A stretch of DNA of 24,366 nucleotides. It comes from Pelagibacteraceae bacterium TMED124. GTDB taxonomy: Bacteria > Pseudomonadota > Alphaproteobacteria > Pelagibacterales > Pelagibacteraceae. The translations under genes were made by a program, and so were the position numbers. The stretch spans positions 1-24,366 of the forward strand of contig NHFZ02000009.1 of assembly GCA_002171275.2 (NCBI GenBank), given 5' to 3'. Below, one piece after another: positions 14,807 to 23,199 of this stretch. How positions within the stretch are numbered: the first letter of the stretch is position 1; the number at the start of each line of letters is the position of its first letter. Under the pieces are notes generated by a model. It worked only from the letters and a program-made list of their open reading frames with translations, was not told the DNA's origin and ran no database searches.

Positions 14807-16199
14807 CTTTAAATACAATATTGTTAATTATTATATACAGTAAAATTCCTAAAATAAACTGAAGTTTAGAGTTAAAGGATTTAAAATACATTAATAATGC
14901 CAAACAGCTAGAGAGTGACATAAAAAAAGCCTCTTCTTGATAAAAAGAATTTTTAATTATTTTATAAGCAGCGCCAATTGTTATTTTGTAAAAAATTATT
15001 AACCAAATTATTATACCCACTATTCCTGTTTTAAGATAAAAGAAGAGAGCAACTAAATGTGGTTTATATAGTGTGTTATTTATTATCCATGAATCATTGT
15101 AAGTGGTTGTATCAAAAAGAAGATGTGAAAATGGGAAATAATTATCGTTAAAGTAGCCACCAAAACCGACACCATTTAATAATAATTTATTATCGTATAA
15201 ATAAGCATTAATATTAATTAACTCCAAAAGCCTTACTGTTGAAGATTGAAAATCTCTATCTAAAACTGAAAAATTTTCTGATGGCATAATAGTACTTATT
15301 TTCCAAAAGTAAAAATCACCTGCGCTAAAAAATATCGTAATTGTAAACAATAATAATACAAACAAAACCGGAAAACTTCGTTTTGAAAAAATTTTAATTT
15401 TTTTGATTTTATAAAATAAAGATAGATAAAATATTAAAGATAATAATCCAAGTATAAGAGTTCCTCTGGATGAACTATTAGTAGTTGCAAAAATACCTAG
15501 AATCATTGCTAATATGCCACCTACTTTATTTTGCTTTTCAATAAATAAATAGAATCCTAATAATGCAGCTACAGGACTTAAATTTCCTACACTATCAAAA
15601 AAGAAATTTCTTTCATCACCAATTACAACTCCTATTTGAAAAAAATAGTTTTGCGAATCAACAAGTAACTTAAAAAGTATTGTATAAAGCAAAGCATATA
15701 GTAAAAAAGTAGAATTTAAATTCTTGTAGCTCCGCAAGGAATAAACCACCATAAAAGGAATCGCAATAAAAGATAGATCTGATATAAATATTCTTATATT
15801 AGTTTCCGAAAAAATAGAAGAGAATAAACCAATAGCCCCTAGAATCATATACCAAAAAAGCACACCGTCATTTCTATAAATTTTAAAACTATGATTAAAA
15901 AATATATCCTTAAAGATTTCAGGAAAAAAATAACAAGCTATAACTATAACTGGTAAGGTCAACCCTAAAAAATCATATGCATAGAATGAAGAGATTTGAT
16001 TAGTGCCGTCAAAATAAACATCGTTATATCCGATTATTATTGATAGTAGAAGTAGAATACTTATTTTTGGTTGTTTATTTTTTAAGTATAAACATGCTAA
16101 ACTCATAAAGAGTCCAACTAATAAAGATTGAGAAAAAATTTGAGAAAAATATATAATCTCAATAGATAAAAATAAAAAAAGTAGTTGGTTATTTTTCAT
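14799..16199 (-). CDS. wzy: O-antigen polymerase/ligase-like membrane protein (probable Wzy)
   Basis: The 466-residue protein is almost entirely hydrophobic, with roughly 11-12 membrane helices and one large periplasmic loop near residues 300-380, the layout of Wzy polymerases and WaaL ligases. Recognisable features are TNSSSRGTLILG (the S/T-S-R-G segment of the family), GVGFGGYF at the start of the big loop, and KPHLVALFFYLKTGIVGIIIW after it. Wzy joins flipped repeat units in the periplasm. The position between the flippase and a glycosyltransferase favours polymerase over ligase, but sequence alone does not separate them. It overlaps the flippase gene by 11 bp and the next gene by 8 bp. 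Confidence 0.8.
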   Translation of the reverse strand: MKNNQLLFLFLSIEIIYFSQIFSQSLLVGLFMSLACLYLKNKQPKISILLLLSIIIGYNDVYFDGTNQISSFYAYDFLGLTLPVIVIACYFFPEIFKDIFFNHSFKIYRNDGVLFWYMILGAIGLFSSIFSETNIRIFISDLSFIAIPFMVVYSLRSYKNLNSTFLLYALLYTILFKLLVDSQNYFFQIGVVIGDERNFFFDSVGNLSPVAALLGFYLFIEKQNKVGGILAMILGIFATTNSSSRGTLILGLLSLIFYLSLFYKIKKIKIFSKRSFPVLFVLLLFTITIFFSAGDFYFWKISTIMPSENFSVLDRDFQSSTVRLLELININAYLYDNKLLLNGVGFGGYFNDNYFPFSHLLFDTTTYNDSWIINNTLYKPHLVALFFYLKTGIVGIIIWLIIFYKITIGAAYKIIKNSFYQEEAFFMSLSSCLALLMYFKSFNSKLQFILGILLYIIINNIVFKDE

Positions 16200-17373
16200 C
16201 TAAATTTAATTTTACCAAAAAAGAGTTAATTAATACAATTCCAGCTAATCGTACAAGAATTAAACTTATAGGCACACCAATAATACCAAAATTTTTTATA
16301 AAAAATATAGATGAGACAGTTTGTATTAGTAGTTGTATAATTCTGATTTTCAGCCCATAATCAAGCCTTTTAATTTTGTACAACGGAAGAATTAATGTTT
16401 GATAAGGAAAGTTGATTGCAACACCTATAAAACACAAAAAAGAAATTAAACTGTCTATTTTCACGCTATCTGGATAAGTATAGTTATAGATTGGCAACAT
16501 AGCTACCGATGTTAAAAGTGCAAAAGTAAAACCGTAAATAATGATTTTAAATCTATTTTGGGAAATAAAAGAATATGTATCATTATTTTCTAATACAAAG
16601 CTTAATATCACTCTATTTACCGCAGAACTTATCATAGGTAAAAAATTTATTAAGCTAAAAAGAGCAGCAAATTTTCCCGAAATTGATTGACCTAAAAAGA
16701 AAGATACATAAAATATGTCTGCACGTCTAAGTAGCATAACAACCATTCCATCAAAGTATGGAGACAACCCTTCTTTAGTATAAAAAATTAATTTATCAAA
16801 TCTATTATTAAGGTTGGTAAAAAATTCTTTTATAATAGAGGGGTTAAATAAAATAGATTTTAAAGTATCAAAAATAACAATGAGCAGAATCGGAAAATAG
16901 AAAACTAAAATCATATCATTTAATTGTATTACATTATTTGAGATGAAATAAATTAAAACTATTCTAAGAATAGCATCAAAAAGAGAACGATATAATACAG
17001 TTTGAAATAAAAATAATCTATCTAAATAAATATTATAAAAGTTAAATAGTAGTAGGGGAAAAACAGCATAAAGATAAATTTCTCCTGATAAAAAAATAAT
17101 TGGGGAAATCAGTAAAAAAAAGATTATTTTGATTAAATATATTGAGAAAAATTCTTTCTTCAATTCATCTTTTGACGATGTATGAGTAAATATACTTGTT
17201 GAATGACCAAGGTCTAAGATCATAGAAGTAATTTCTATAACAACAATCGAAATCATCAAAGATGAAAAAATATCTAATTCTAGTAATCGTGATAGAAAAT
17301 AGAAAGCTGAAATTTTTCCTAAAGCATTTATAATATTAGAATTAAAAGCATTAATAAAAAATTTTTTATTCAA
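16189..17373 (-). CDS. wzx: Polysaccharide flippase, Wzx/MATE-like
   Basis: The 394-residue integral membrane protein has about 12 hydrophobic segments and fits the Wzx-type exporters that flip undecaprenyl-linked repeat units across the inner membrane. The pattern RADIFYVSFFLGQSISGKFAALFSL near the middle (the first helix after the half-point, with a charged residue and a G-x-F/Y turn) is typical of the family. The start is a TTG at 17373-17371. A clear AGGAG lies 5 nt before it, and no ATG exists at the N-terminus, so the unusual start is well supported. It overlaps the sulfotransferase stop by 8 bp and the polymerase gene by 11 bp. At 394 residues it is slightly short for Wzx (usually 400-480). 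Confidence 0.82.
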   Translation of the reverse strand: MNKKFFINAFNSNIINALGKISAFYFLSRLLELDIFSSLMISIVVIEITSMILDLGHSTSIFTHTSSKDELKKEFFSIYLIKIIFFLLISPIIFLSGEIYLYAVFPLLLFNFYNIYLDRLFLFQTVLYRSLFDAILRIVLIYFISNNVIQLNDMILVFYFPILLIVIFDTLKSILFNPSIIKEFFTNLNNRFDKLIFYTKEGLSPYFDGMVVMLLRRADIFYVSFFLGQSISGKFAALFSLINFLPMISSAVNRVILSFVLENNDTYSFISQNRFKIIIYGFTFALLTSVAMLPIYNYTYPDSVKIDSLISFLCFIGVAINFPYQTLILPLYKIKRLDYGLKIRIIQLLIQTVSSIFFIKNFGIIGVPISLILVRLAGIVLINSFLVKLNLDEK

Positions 17374-18271
17374 AAGTTCTCCTAGGTTTGAAAAAATTTC
17401 TTATTCCTATTAAAAGAGGAAATATATTTTCAGGAAATATCTTGATAATTAACTGTCCTAGATTTTTTAAAAAATAAAATTTAAATAAGTCAGATTTTGA
17501 GATTTTACCTTTCTCTGTTAGAAAAGATGATATGTTGTAAATGTAGTCCATTTCATTTTGATTTATTAAATGTCTTCGACTTAATTTTTTTATTTTACCA
17601 TGTTTTAATGATGTATGAATCCCCGACTTTTCTTCATTTAAAGTAATATTATCCTTTGTATCAAATTTTGTAAAAGTTTTGTTTAAATCAATTTCTACAT
17701 TCAAAAATCTTAAAATTTTTTGTATTGTAATATCTGTATTATTGATTATTTCCTCATAGCTAATTGATACTGAGTTGCTATTCTCTTTTAACAATCTATT
17801 TATAGCAATTTCTCCGTTACACCAATATGTTATTCTATTTTCAAGGAAAGGACCTTTCCATCCTCTATTTTCAAGTGATAGTATTACGTCAATAATATCT
17901 CTTTTCAAAACAACAAACTTTGCATTAGGAAAATTCTTTTCTAAAAATGGTATTATATCAATATACTCTGGAGTTTTATCGCCGATTAAAGCATCTTTTG
18001 ACTTTGTTATAGGTTTTTGTTTTTTTAAAACTTCATTAAAAGTTTCAGAGCATGATTTAGGAAAAATAAGCATTGGTGCTTCCCAATCTATTAATCTTTC
18101 ATGTTTCATAGCCAATTCAAAGTCTTCCTCATTAATAGATGTTTTATTTTTTCTAGACCAATCAACTAATATATGAGATTCTGAAGGTATAAATATATTG
18201 TCATTTTGATTTAAAAGCGTTTTGAGTAAGGTTGAACCTGAGCGTTGATGTGCAATAATAAAAAAATCCAT
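17366..18271 (-). CDS. PAPS-dependent sulfotransferase family protein
   Basis: The 301-residue protein begins FFIIAHQRSGSTLL: the QRSGST loop (9-14) binds the 5'-phosphosulfate end of PAPS. LIGDKTPEY (96-104) and the 3'-phosphate motif VLKRDIIDVILSLENR (121-136), with the conserved Arg and Ser, follow in the right order and spacing. It should transfer sulfate to a hydroxyl or amino group of a sugar in the polysaccharide. No signal peptide or membrane helix is seen, so it is probably cytosolic and would act on the lipid-linked unit before flipping. I chose the ATG at 18271-18269; a TTG two codons upstream overlaps the acetyltransferase stop. It overlaps the wzx start by 8 bp. A sulfated lipid or small-molecule acceptor cannot be excluded. 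Confidence 0.85.
   Translation of the reverse strand: MDFFIIAHQRSGSTLLKTLLNQNDNIFIPSESHILVDWSRKNKTSINEEDFELAMKHERLIDWEAPMLIFPKSCSETFNEVLKKQKPITKSKDALIGDKTPEYIDIIPFLEKNFPNAKFVVLKRDIIDVILSLENRGWKGPFLENRITYWCNGEIAINRLLKENSNSVSISYEEIINNTDITIQKILRFLNVEIDLNKTFTKFDTKDNITLNEEKSGIHTSLKHGKIKKLSRRHLINQNEMDYIYNISSFLTEKGKISKSDLFKFYFLKNLGQLIIKIFPENIFPLLIGIRNFFKPRRTFE
17379..17383 (-). promoter_or_regulatory. Ribosome binding site that fixes a TTG start for wzx
   Basis: On the minus strand AGGAG is followed by AACTT and then the TTG start at 17373-17371, a 5-nt spacing. Good Shine-Dalgarno sites are rare in this window, so this one is strong support for translation starting at TTG rather than further inside. 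Confidence 0.65.
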
Positions 18272-18273
18272 TA

Positions 18274-18819
18274 TCAACGTTTCATAGCATGTTCAATTAC
18301 TTGGTATTGATAAAATTTATCAACACTATCTTCATTTTTAAGTTTATCAGAAATTTCTCTTTCGCCAATCACTTTTGCAGGAATTCCAGCAACAATTGAA
18401 TTGTCAGGAACATCTTTAGTTACTACACTTTTAGCTGATACAATACAATTTTTCCCAATTTTTACTCCAGGTAATATTGTACATCCCCAAGCAAGCCATG
18501 TTCCTTCATCAATTAAAACACTTTTTTTAGTATCAGTATTATCAAAAGGTAGATAATTAGGATTTCTATAGTTATGAGATGAGGATAAAACAGTTACCCA
18601 AGAAGAAAAAATTACACCATTTTTAATATTTACTCCTCCGAATGCATCTATATGTGAGTGATGACCAATTCTAATATATGAACCTAATTTTAATCTTTCT
18701 GGATGTGCTATTTCAACATTATTGAAAATAATAACCTTATCTAAATCACCATTAATTTTATGAAAGCCATTCTTATAGATCATAACCTGTCTTTTTAATG
18801 ATTTTAAAAGTTTAATCAT
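18274..18819 (-). CDS. Left-handed beta-helix (hexapeptide) O-acetyltransferase
   Basis: The 181-residue protein shows the isoleucine/valine-rich hexapeptide repeats of LbH acyltransferases (for example LKLGSYIRIG, VNIKNGVIF, GVKIGKNCIVSAKSVVTKDV). SSSHNYRN (79-86) carries the presumed catalytic His82, and the family ending IVAGIPAKVIG is at 142-152. It most likely transfers acetyl from acetyl-CoA to a sugar hydroxyl, as NodL/maltose acetyltransferase relatives do. An N-acetyltransferase role like WbpD is possible, because the locus has an aminotransferase, but the sequence looks more like the O-acetyl group. The start overlaps the wecC stop (ATGA), and the stop lies 2 nt before the sulfotransferase ATG. 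Confidence 0.87.
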   Translation of the reverse strand: MIKLLKSLKRQVMIYKNGFHKINGDLDKVIIFNNVEIAHPERLKLGSYIRIGHHSHIDAFGGVNIKNGVIFSSWVTVLSSSHNYRNPNYLPFDNTDTKKSVLIDEGTWLAWGCTILPGVKIGKNCIVSAKSVVTKDVPDNSIVAGIPAKVIGEREISDKLKNEDSVDKFYQYQVIEHAMKR

Positions 18820-20021
18820 TGCTCAAGCATTCCTACCATATCAATAATTTTTTTATCTTTAAGTAGTGAAACAAGTTTTTCTTTAAAAATATCATGACTA
18901 ACTAAAATTACATGTAATCCAGACCTTTTACTTGCATCATTAATATCTAATGCATTAAAACCCATTTGCTTTAATTGATTTTTTGATAATAATGGTTCAA
19001 CAACGCAAAGACCATAATTTTTTTTATTAATTTTTTTGGCAATATTTAATGCGGGCGATTCTCTTATGTCATCGACATTGGGTTTAAATGATAATCCATA
19101 AATAGTAATTTGATTATTTTTATCATCTAAAGATGATATAATCTTTTCATAAGTCCACTTTTCTTTTGAAATATTTCTTTCTCTGGAAGCTTTTATAACC
19201 TTAGTTAGCTCTGGATTTTTATCAATTATGAACCAAGGATCTACAGCAATACAATGCCCACCAACTCCTGGACCAGGCTGGAGAATTTCGACTCGAGGAT
19301 GTTGATTTGTTAATTTAATCAATTCCCAAACATTTATATTATTTCTATCACAAATCATCGAAATTTCATTTGCAAATGCTATATTAACATCTCTAAAACT
19401 ATTTTCCGTTAATTTTGCCATTTCAGCTGTTTTAGCATCCGTTTCTAGTATATTTCCTGTAACAAAATCTTTATAAAAATCGACAGCAATTTTTGTTGAT
19501 TCCCTATTTATTCCTCCAATTAATCTGTCATTGAAAATTAGTTCATTCATTATATTTCCTGGAAGAACACGCTCAGGGCAATGAGCAATGTGTAGTTCGT
19601 CACTGTTTGTACCTAATTCATCAAAATAATTTTTTAATTTTTTCGTTGTTCCAACAGGAACCGTTGACTCTAAAATAATCAGATTCCCAGGCTCAACTAC
19701 TTTTGATATACTTTCTGCTGCCTCAAGAACATAATCAATATTTGGAGTAAAACTGTCTTTGAATGGGGTGGGAACAGCAATAATAAATATATCTGCTTTT
19801 TTTAATTCAAGACTTGCTTTTAAAAAACCATTTTTAACTCCATTGCTGACAAATTTTTCTAAATCTTTCTCTACAATATGAATTTTACCTTGATTGATAG
19901 TATTTATTATAGACTCATCAATATCGTATCCATTGACAATAAATTTTTTACTAGAAAGGAGTGCTGCGGTGGGTAGGCCAATATATCCAAGCCCTATAAC
20001 AGAAATTTTTTGTTTATCCAT
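18816..20021 (-). CDS. wecC: UDP-N-acetyl-D-mannosamine dehydrogenase
   Basis: The 401-residue protein follows E. coli WecC closely: ISVIGLGYIGLPTAALL (6-22) for NAD, GKIHIVEKDL (45-54), IAVPTPFK (81-88), LTENSFRDVNIAFANE (204-219), LQPGPGVGGHCIAVDPWF with active-site Cys257, and a complete C-terminal domain with FKPNVDDIRESPA. It oxidises C6 of UDP-ManNAc twice to give UDP-ManNAcA in the cytosol. It is full length, unlike the short dehydrogenase at 3316. The adjacent wecB overlaps it by 8 bp, so the pair forms a complete UDP-GlcNAc to UDP-ManNAcA module. Confidence 0.95.
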   Translation of the reverse strand: MDKQKISVIGLGYIGLPTAALLSSKKFIVNGYDIDESIINTINQGKIHIVEKDLEKFVSNGVKNGFLKASLELKKADIFIIAVPTPFKDSFTPNIDYVLEAAESISKVVEPGNLIILESTVPVGTTKKLKNYFDELGTNSDELHIAHCPERVLPGNIMNELIFNDRLIGGINRESTKIAVDFYKDFVTGNILETDAKTAEMAKLTENSFRDVNIAFANEISMICDRNNINVWELIKLTNQHPRVEILQPGPGVGGHCIAVDPWFIIDKNPELTKVIKASRERNISKEKWTYEKIISSLDDKNNQITIYGLSFKPNVDDIRESPALNIAKKINKKNYGLCVVEPLLSKNQLKQMGFNALDINDASKRSGLHVILVSHDIFKEKLVSLLKDKKIIDMVGMLEQ

Positions 20022-21138
20022 TTTTAATTATAAAATTTATTATTTTTTCAGAAGCTTTTCCATCACCATATGGATTTTCTTTCTGAATATATGATTTGTA
20101 AAAATTCTCGTCATATAAAAATTTCTTTGTTGTAGAAATAATTTTATCTTTATCAGTTCCAACAAGAATTGCTGTATTCTTTTCTATTCCTTCTGGTCTT
20201 TCTGTTGTATTTCTCATTACCAATGCAGGTATATGAAAGCTAGGCGCTTCCTCTTGAATACCACCACTATCAGTTAAAATAAGGTATGATTTACTCATCA
20301 TCCACATAAATGCAGGGTAGTTCAATGGATCAGTAAGGTGTATATTTGAAGCTCCCCCTAATTTTTCATTAACTAAATCTTTGACATTTGGATTTAAATG
20401 AACGGGATACACAATTTCAACATTTTTTTCTTTAGAGATACTCAATAGAGCGTCACAAATATCTTCAAAACCTTTACCAAAATTTTCTCTTCTATGACCT
20501 GTTACTAGAATTATTTTTTTACTTTTATTTAAAATCTTTTTTAGAGAATTGATTTCTTGATTTTTGTAATTATTTACAATTTTTTTACTATAGTCGAGTG
20601 CATCAATAACAGTATTTCCTGTGACAGAAATATTTTTTCGATCTACATTCTCTTTAATTAAATTATTCATAGCTTCTTTAGTTGGAGCAAAATGATAGTC
20701 TGCTAACTTCCCAGTAATAGTTCTATTTATTTCTTCCGGAAATGGCGAAAATTTATTGTAAGTCCTCAATCCCGCTTCAACATGACATATTTTTATTTGA
20801 TTATGAAACGATGCAATGCTTGCAAATGCGGTTGTAGAAGTGTCTCCATGAACAAAAACATATGATGGATTTTCTTTTAAAATAATTTTATCAACTGATT
20901 TAATTATTTTAGAAGAAAGTGAATTCAAAGTTTGATTTTTTTTCATTAATTTTAAATCGTAATCCACTTTGATTTTGAAAAAATCAATTACCTGTTTAAG
21001 CATTTCTTTGTGCTGTCCAGTAGTGCAAACAATTGTTTTAAATTTATTATTTTTATCAAAAATAGAAATCAAGGGAGCAAGTTTAATCGCTTCAGGACGA
21101 GTACCAAATACAAATAAAATCTTTTGTCGTTTAGTCAT
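20014..21138 (-). CDS. wecB: UDP-N-acetylglucosamine 2-epimerase (non-hydrolysing)
   Basis: The 374-residue protein has all the landmarks of WecB: FGTRPEAIKLAPL near the N-terminus, HGDTSTTAFA, CHVEAGLRTYNKFSPFPEEINR, ILVTGHRRENFGKGF and ILTDSGGIQEEAPSF. It interconverts UDP-GlcNAc and UDP-ManNAc. I chose the ATG at 21138-21136, which gives MTKRQKILFVFGTRPE and a length like the E. coli enzyme (376). An in-frame ATG 12 codons upstream would add an odd hydrophobic tail (FMLFIIFILI) and is less likely. The UDP-diNAcA 2-epimerase WbpI belongs to the same family, so that role is an alternative, but the overlapping wecC favours WecB. It is the first gene of the minus-strand run. Confidence 0.94.
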   Translation of the reverse strand: MTKRQKILFVFGTRPEAIKLAPLISIFDKNNKFKTIVCTTGQHKEMLKQVIDFFKIKVDYDLKLMKKNQTLNSLSSKIIKSVDKIILKENPSYVFVHGDTSTTAFASIASFHNQIKICHVEAGLRTYNKFSPFPEEINRTITGKLADYHFAPTKEAMNNLIKENVDRKNISVTGNTVIDALDYSKKIVNNYKNQEINSLKKILNKSKKIILVTGHRRENFGKGFEDICDALLSISKEKNVEIVYPVHLNPNVKDLVNEKLGGASNIHLTDPLNYPAFMWMMSKSYLILTDSGGIQEEAPSFHIPALVMRNTTERPEGIEKNTAILVGTDKDKIISTTKKFLYDENFYKSYIQKENPYGDGKASEKIINFIIKNG

Positions 21139-21249
21139 TGCGATTAAGATAAATATAATGAACAACATAAACATTATGAATTTTTAATAATTATTATAAT
21201 AAAAATTATATTTGCAATCCTTATTTTTAGAGCTTATAATTTTGTCAAT
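21139..21249. other. Divergent promoter region between wecB and the exporter gene
   Basis: This 111-bp, very AT-rich gap separates wecB (leftward) from the Wza-like gene (rightward). A good rightward promoter lies in it at 21212-21240. The -35 hexamer TTGCAA is its own reverse complement, so it could in principle serve both strands, but the leftward -10 at the right spacing is poor (TAATAA at 15 bp). No terminator hairpin is visible. Confidence 0.6.
21212..21240 (+). promoter_or_regulatory. Strong sigma70-type promoter for the export genes, giving a near-leaderless mRNA
   Basis: TTGCAA (21212-21217), a 17-bp spacer and a consensus TATAAT (21235-21240) make the best promoter match in the window. 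Transcription starting about 7 nt after the -10 would begin near 21247, only a few bases before the ATG at 21250. This fits the absence of any Shine-Dalgarno in front of that gene. A Bacteroidetes-type box TATATTTG overlaps at 21207-21214 but lacks an upstream -33 element. Confidence 0.5.
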
Positions 21250-23193
21250 ATGGACAAAATTTTTTTTCTATTTTTTTTAAGCTTTAGTTTTGTTTTTTCA
21301 CAAATTTCAACAAATGAAGCAGAAGAATTAAAAAGAATAAATCGATCAAATGATTTATTGATTGCAGATTTATTAGAAGGTGAAAAAATTGAGGAAGGTG
21401 AAAAAATTGAGCCAACTGAGCTTGAAACGATTACCTTGAATCCACTGGGTTCATCTGAAGAAACTTCTTTTTTTGGGTATGGCTATTTTTTAAAGGAAAT
21501 CAATTTTTTTGATAACGTTCCCACTCCATCAAACTATAAATTAGGACCTGGAGATGAAATTGTTTTATCAATATGGGGACAACATACCGCCCAGAAAAGA
21601 TTTATTTTAAACAATAATGGATCATTTTTTTATGAAAATTTAGGCTATATAAGTCTTTTAAATAAAACCCTAGATCAAGCTAAAATAATTATTGAAAATG
21701 AATTTTCAAAAATTTATGAAACTATAAATGATTCATCTAATCCAACTCAAGTTATGTTGGAGTTGGGCAATCTTAAATCAATCAATATATTTGTATCTGG
21801 TGAGACCAAAAGTCCTGGAATAAACCTGATACACCCCTTTTCTGATATTTTTGTAGCACTTAACCAGGTAGGAATTAAAAACTCTGGTTCGTTGAGAAAT
21901 GTAGAGTTAATAAGAGATGGAAAATTAATTGCTAAATTTGATTTTTATGAATTTTTTATTAATGGTAAAAATAATTTTTCTAATGTAAGACTTATTGATG
22001 GTGATGTTGTTCATATCCCTGTTGTAAAAAATAGAATTGAAGTTCAAGGTGAAGTAGTCAGACCACAATTTTATGAAATTTTAAGCAACGATTCTTTAAC
22101 AGAATTAATTAATTATGCGGGAGGTTTATCTTCTTTAGCAAGTAATAAGGCGGTATTGAATAATATATCTCCCCAAAATAAGCGTTTATCAGATGATAAT
22201 TCTAAATATGGTAGAATTATTAATATATCTTCATCAAATCAAGAAATACAATTTAATAATGGAGCATCAATTAATTTCCTACCTATTGCAGATAATAGGA
22301 GAGATGTAGAAATTTTTGGAAGAGTAACGCTTCCAGGTTCATATCCAGCATTTACCTTGAGTTCAACAAATGAAAATAAACAAATTTTAAAGGAAAATTC
22401 ACTCAGAGATATACTTGATTTGGCAGGAGGATTTGATGACCCACTTTTTAGAAAAACGATTGTTGATGATATTATAATTTTAAGGCTTAGCGAGGATTCA
22501 TTTTACTCAAAAAAGATAATAGTAAACTATAGTGATGCTGAAAACTTTTTATTAAAAGTAGGAGACAAAATTTTTGTATATGAATATACTAATTATGAAA
22601 ATTCATTCTTTTATTCAATTAATGGCGAGATTAATATGCCAGGAACTTATCCCTTAATTGATGGCTTAACATTATCTGAAGCAATTTCTGAAGCTGGAGG
22701 TGTAACCGATATAGGTTCTATTAATAGAATTTTAGTTTATAAATCTCTTACAAGAATCGATGCAAAGGGCAATGCAACTAAAAGCACAGAGCCTGTTGGA
22801 AACATATCTTTGGACTTTAAAATTGATGATCAAAATGTTATTACTATTTTACCTAAAACAAATGTTATTAGAGTTTCTGGAAATGTATACAAGCCAGGAT
22901 TAATTGCTAATTCGGGAAAGAGCATTTCTATGTCTAATGCGATTGAATTAGCAGGGGGATATAAACCATACAGTTTAAAGAAAAGAGTTTATGTTATTAG
23001 AGCTAATGGTGAGGTTGAGAAAGCCAATTTCTTAAGAGGTAAAGCAAAAAGAGTATTCTCAGGCGATTCAATTTTTGTACCTGTAGATTCCAATCCAGAT
23101 GATTTTGAAATAACTTCATTTATATCCGAATTAGCATCAACTTTAGCAAATATTGCTGCAATACTTATCCTGGTGGATAATAACAATAACTGA
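21250..23193 (+). CDS. wza: Polysaccharide export protein, Wza-like, with multiple SLBB domains
   Basis: The 647-residue outer-membrane exporter starts with a signal peptide, MDKIFFLFFLSFSFVFS-Q, and no lipobox cysteine, unlike E. coli Wza. A poly-export domain follows at about 93-160 (NYKLGPGDEIVLSIWG). Then come five SLBB-type units, each opening with a G-x-V...PG turn, at about 181, 264, 354, 456 and 541. The C-terminus has a hydrophobic helix (about 624-642), which could cross the outer membrane as the Wza C-terminal helix does. It is much longer than Wza (379 residues), as is common in FCB-group relatives. An 18-bp tandem duplication near the N-terminus lengthens an acidic linker. The partner Wzz-like gene starts 6 nt after its stop. 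Confidence 0.9.
   Translation: MDKIFFLFFLSFSFVFSQISTNEAEELKRINRSNDLLIADLLEGEKIEEGEKIEPTELETITLNPLGSSEETSFFGYGYFLKEINFFDNVPTPSNYKLGPGDEIVLSIWGQHTAQKRFILNNNGSFFYENLGYISLLNKTLDQAKIIIENEFSKIYETINDSSNPTQVMLELGNLKSINIFVSGETKSPGINLIHPFSDIFVALNQVGIKNSGSLRNVELIRDGKLIAKFDFYEFFINGKNNFSNVRLIDGDVVHIPVVKNRIEVQGEVVRPQFYEILSNDSLTELINYAGGLSSLASNKAVLNNISPQNKRLSDDNSKYGRIINISSSNQEIQFNNGASINFLPIADNRRDVEIFGRVTLPGSYPAFTLSSTNENKQILKENSLRDILDLAGGFDDPLFRKTIVDDIIILRLSEDSFYSKKIIVNYSDAENFLLKVGDKIFVYEYTNYENSFFYSINGEINMPGTYPLIDGLTLSEAISEAGGVTDIGSINRILVYKSLTRIDAKGNATKSTEPVGNISLDFKIDDQNVITILPKTNVIRVSGNVYKPGLIANSGKSISMSNAIELAGGYKPYSLKKRVYVIRANGEVEKANFLRGKAKRVFSGDSIFVPVDSNPDDFEITSFISELASTLANIAAILILVDNNNN
21376..21411 (+). repeat. 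Perfect 18-bp tandem duplication inside the exporter gene
   Basis: GAAGGTGAAAAAATTGAG occurs twice without a gap (21376-21393 and 21394-21411), encoding E-G-E-K-I-E twice (residues 43-54) in the linker between signal peptide and export domain. The unit is a multiple of three, so copy-number change keeps the frame. The identity of the two copies suggests a recent duplication or slippage event. Confidence 0.9.
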
Positions 23194-23199
23194 TATTTC

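Noticed and set aside
17775..18176. A 133-codon plus-strand open frame
   Set aside because: It lies entirely antisense to the sulfotransferase, whose motifs are clear, and its translation shows no family resemblance or start signals.
21139..21174. An extended N-terminus for WecB beginning at 21174
   Set aside because: The extra residues are hydrophobic and not part of the family, while the ATG at 21138 gives the usual start just before KILFVFGTRPE.
21207..21214. Bacteroidetes-type -7 box TATATTTG upstream of the exporter
   Set aside because: There is no matching -33 TTG element at the expected distance, while a sigma70-like TTGCAA-17-TATAAT overlaps it; kept only as an alternative.
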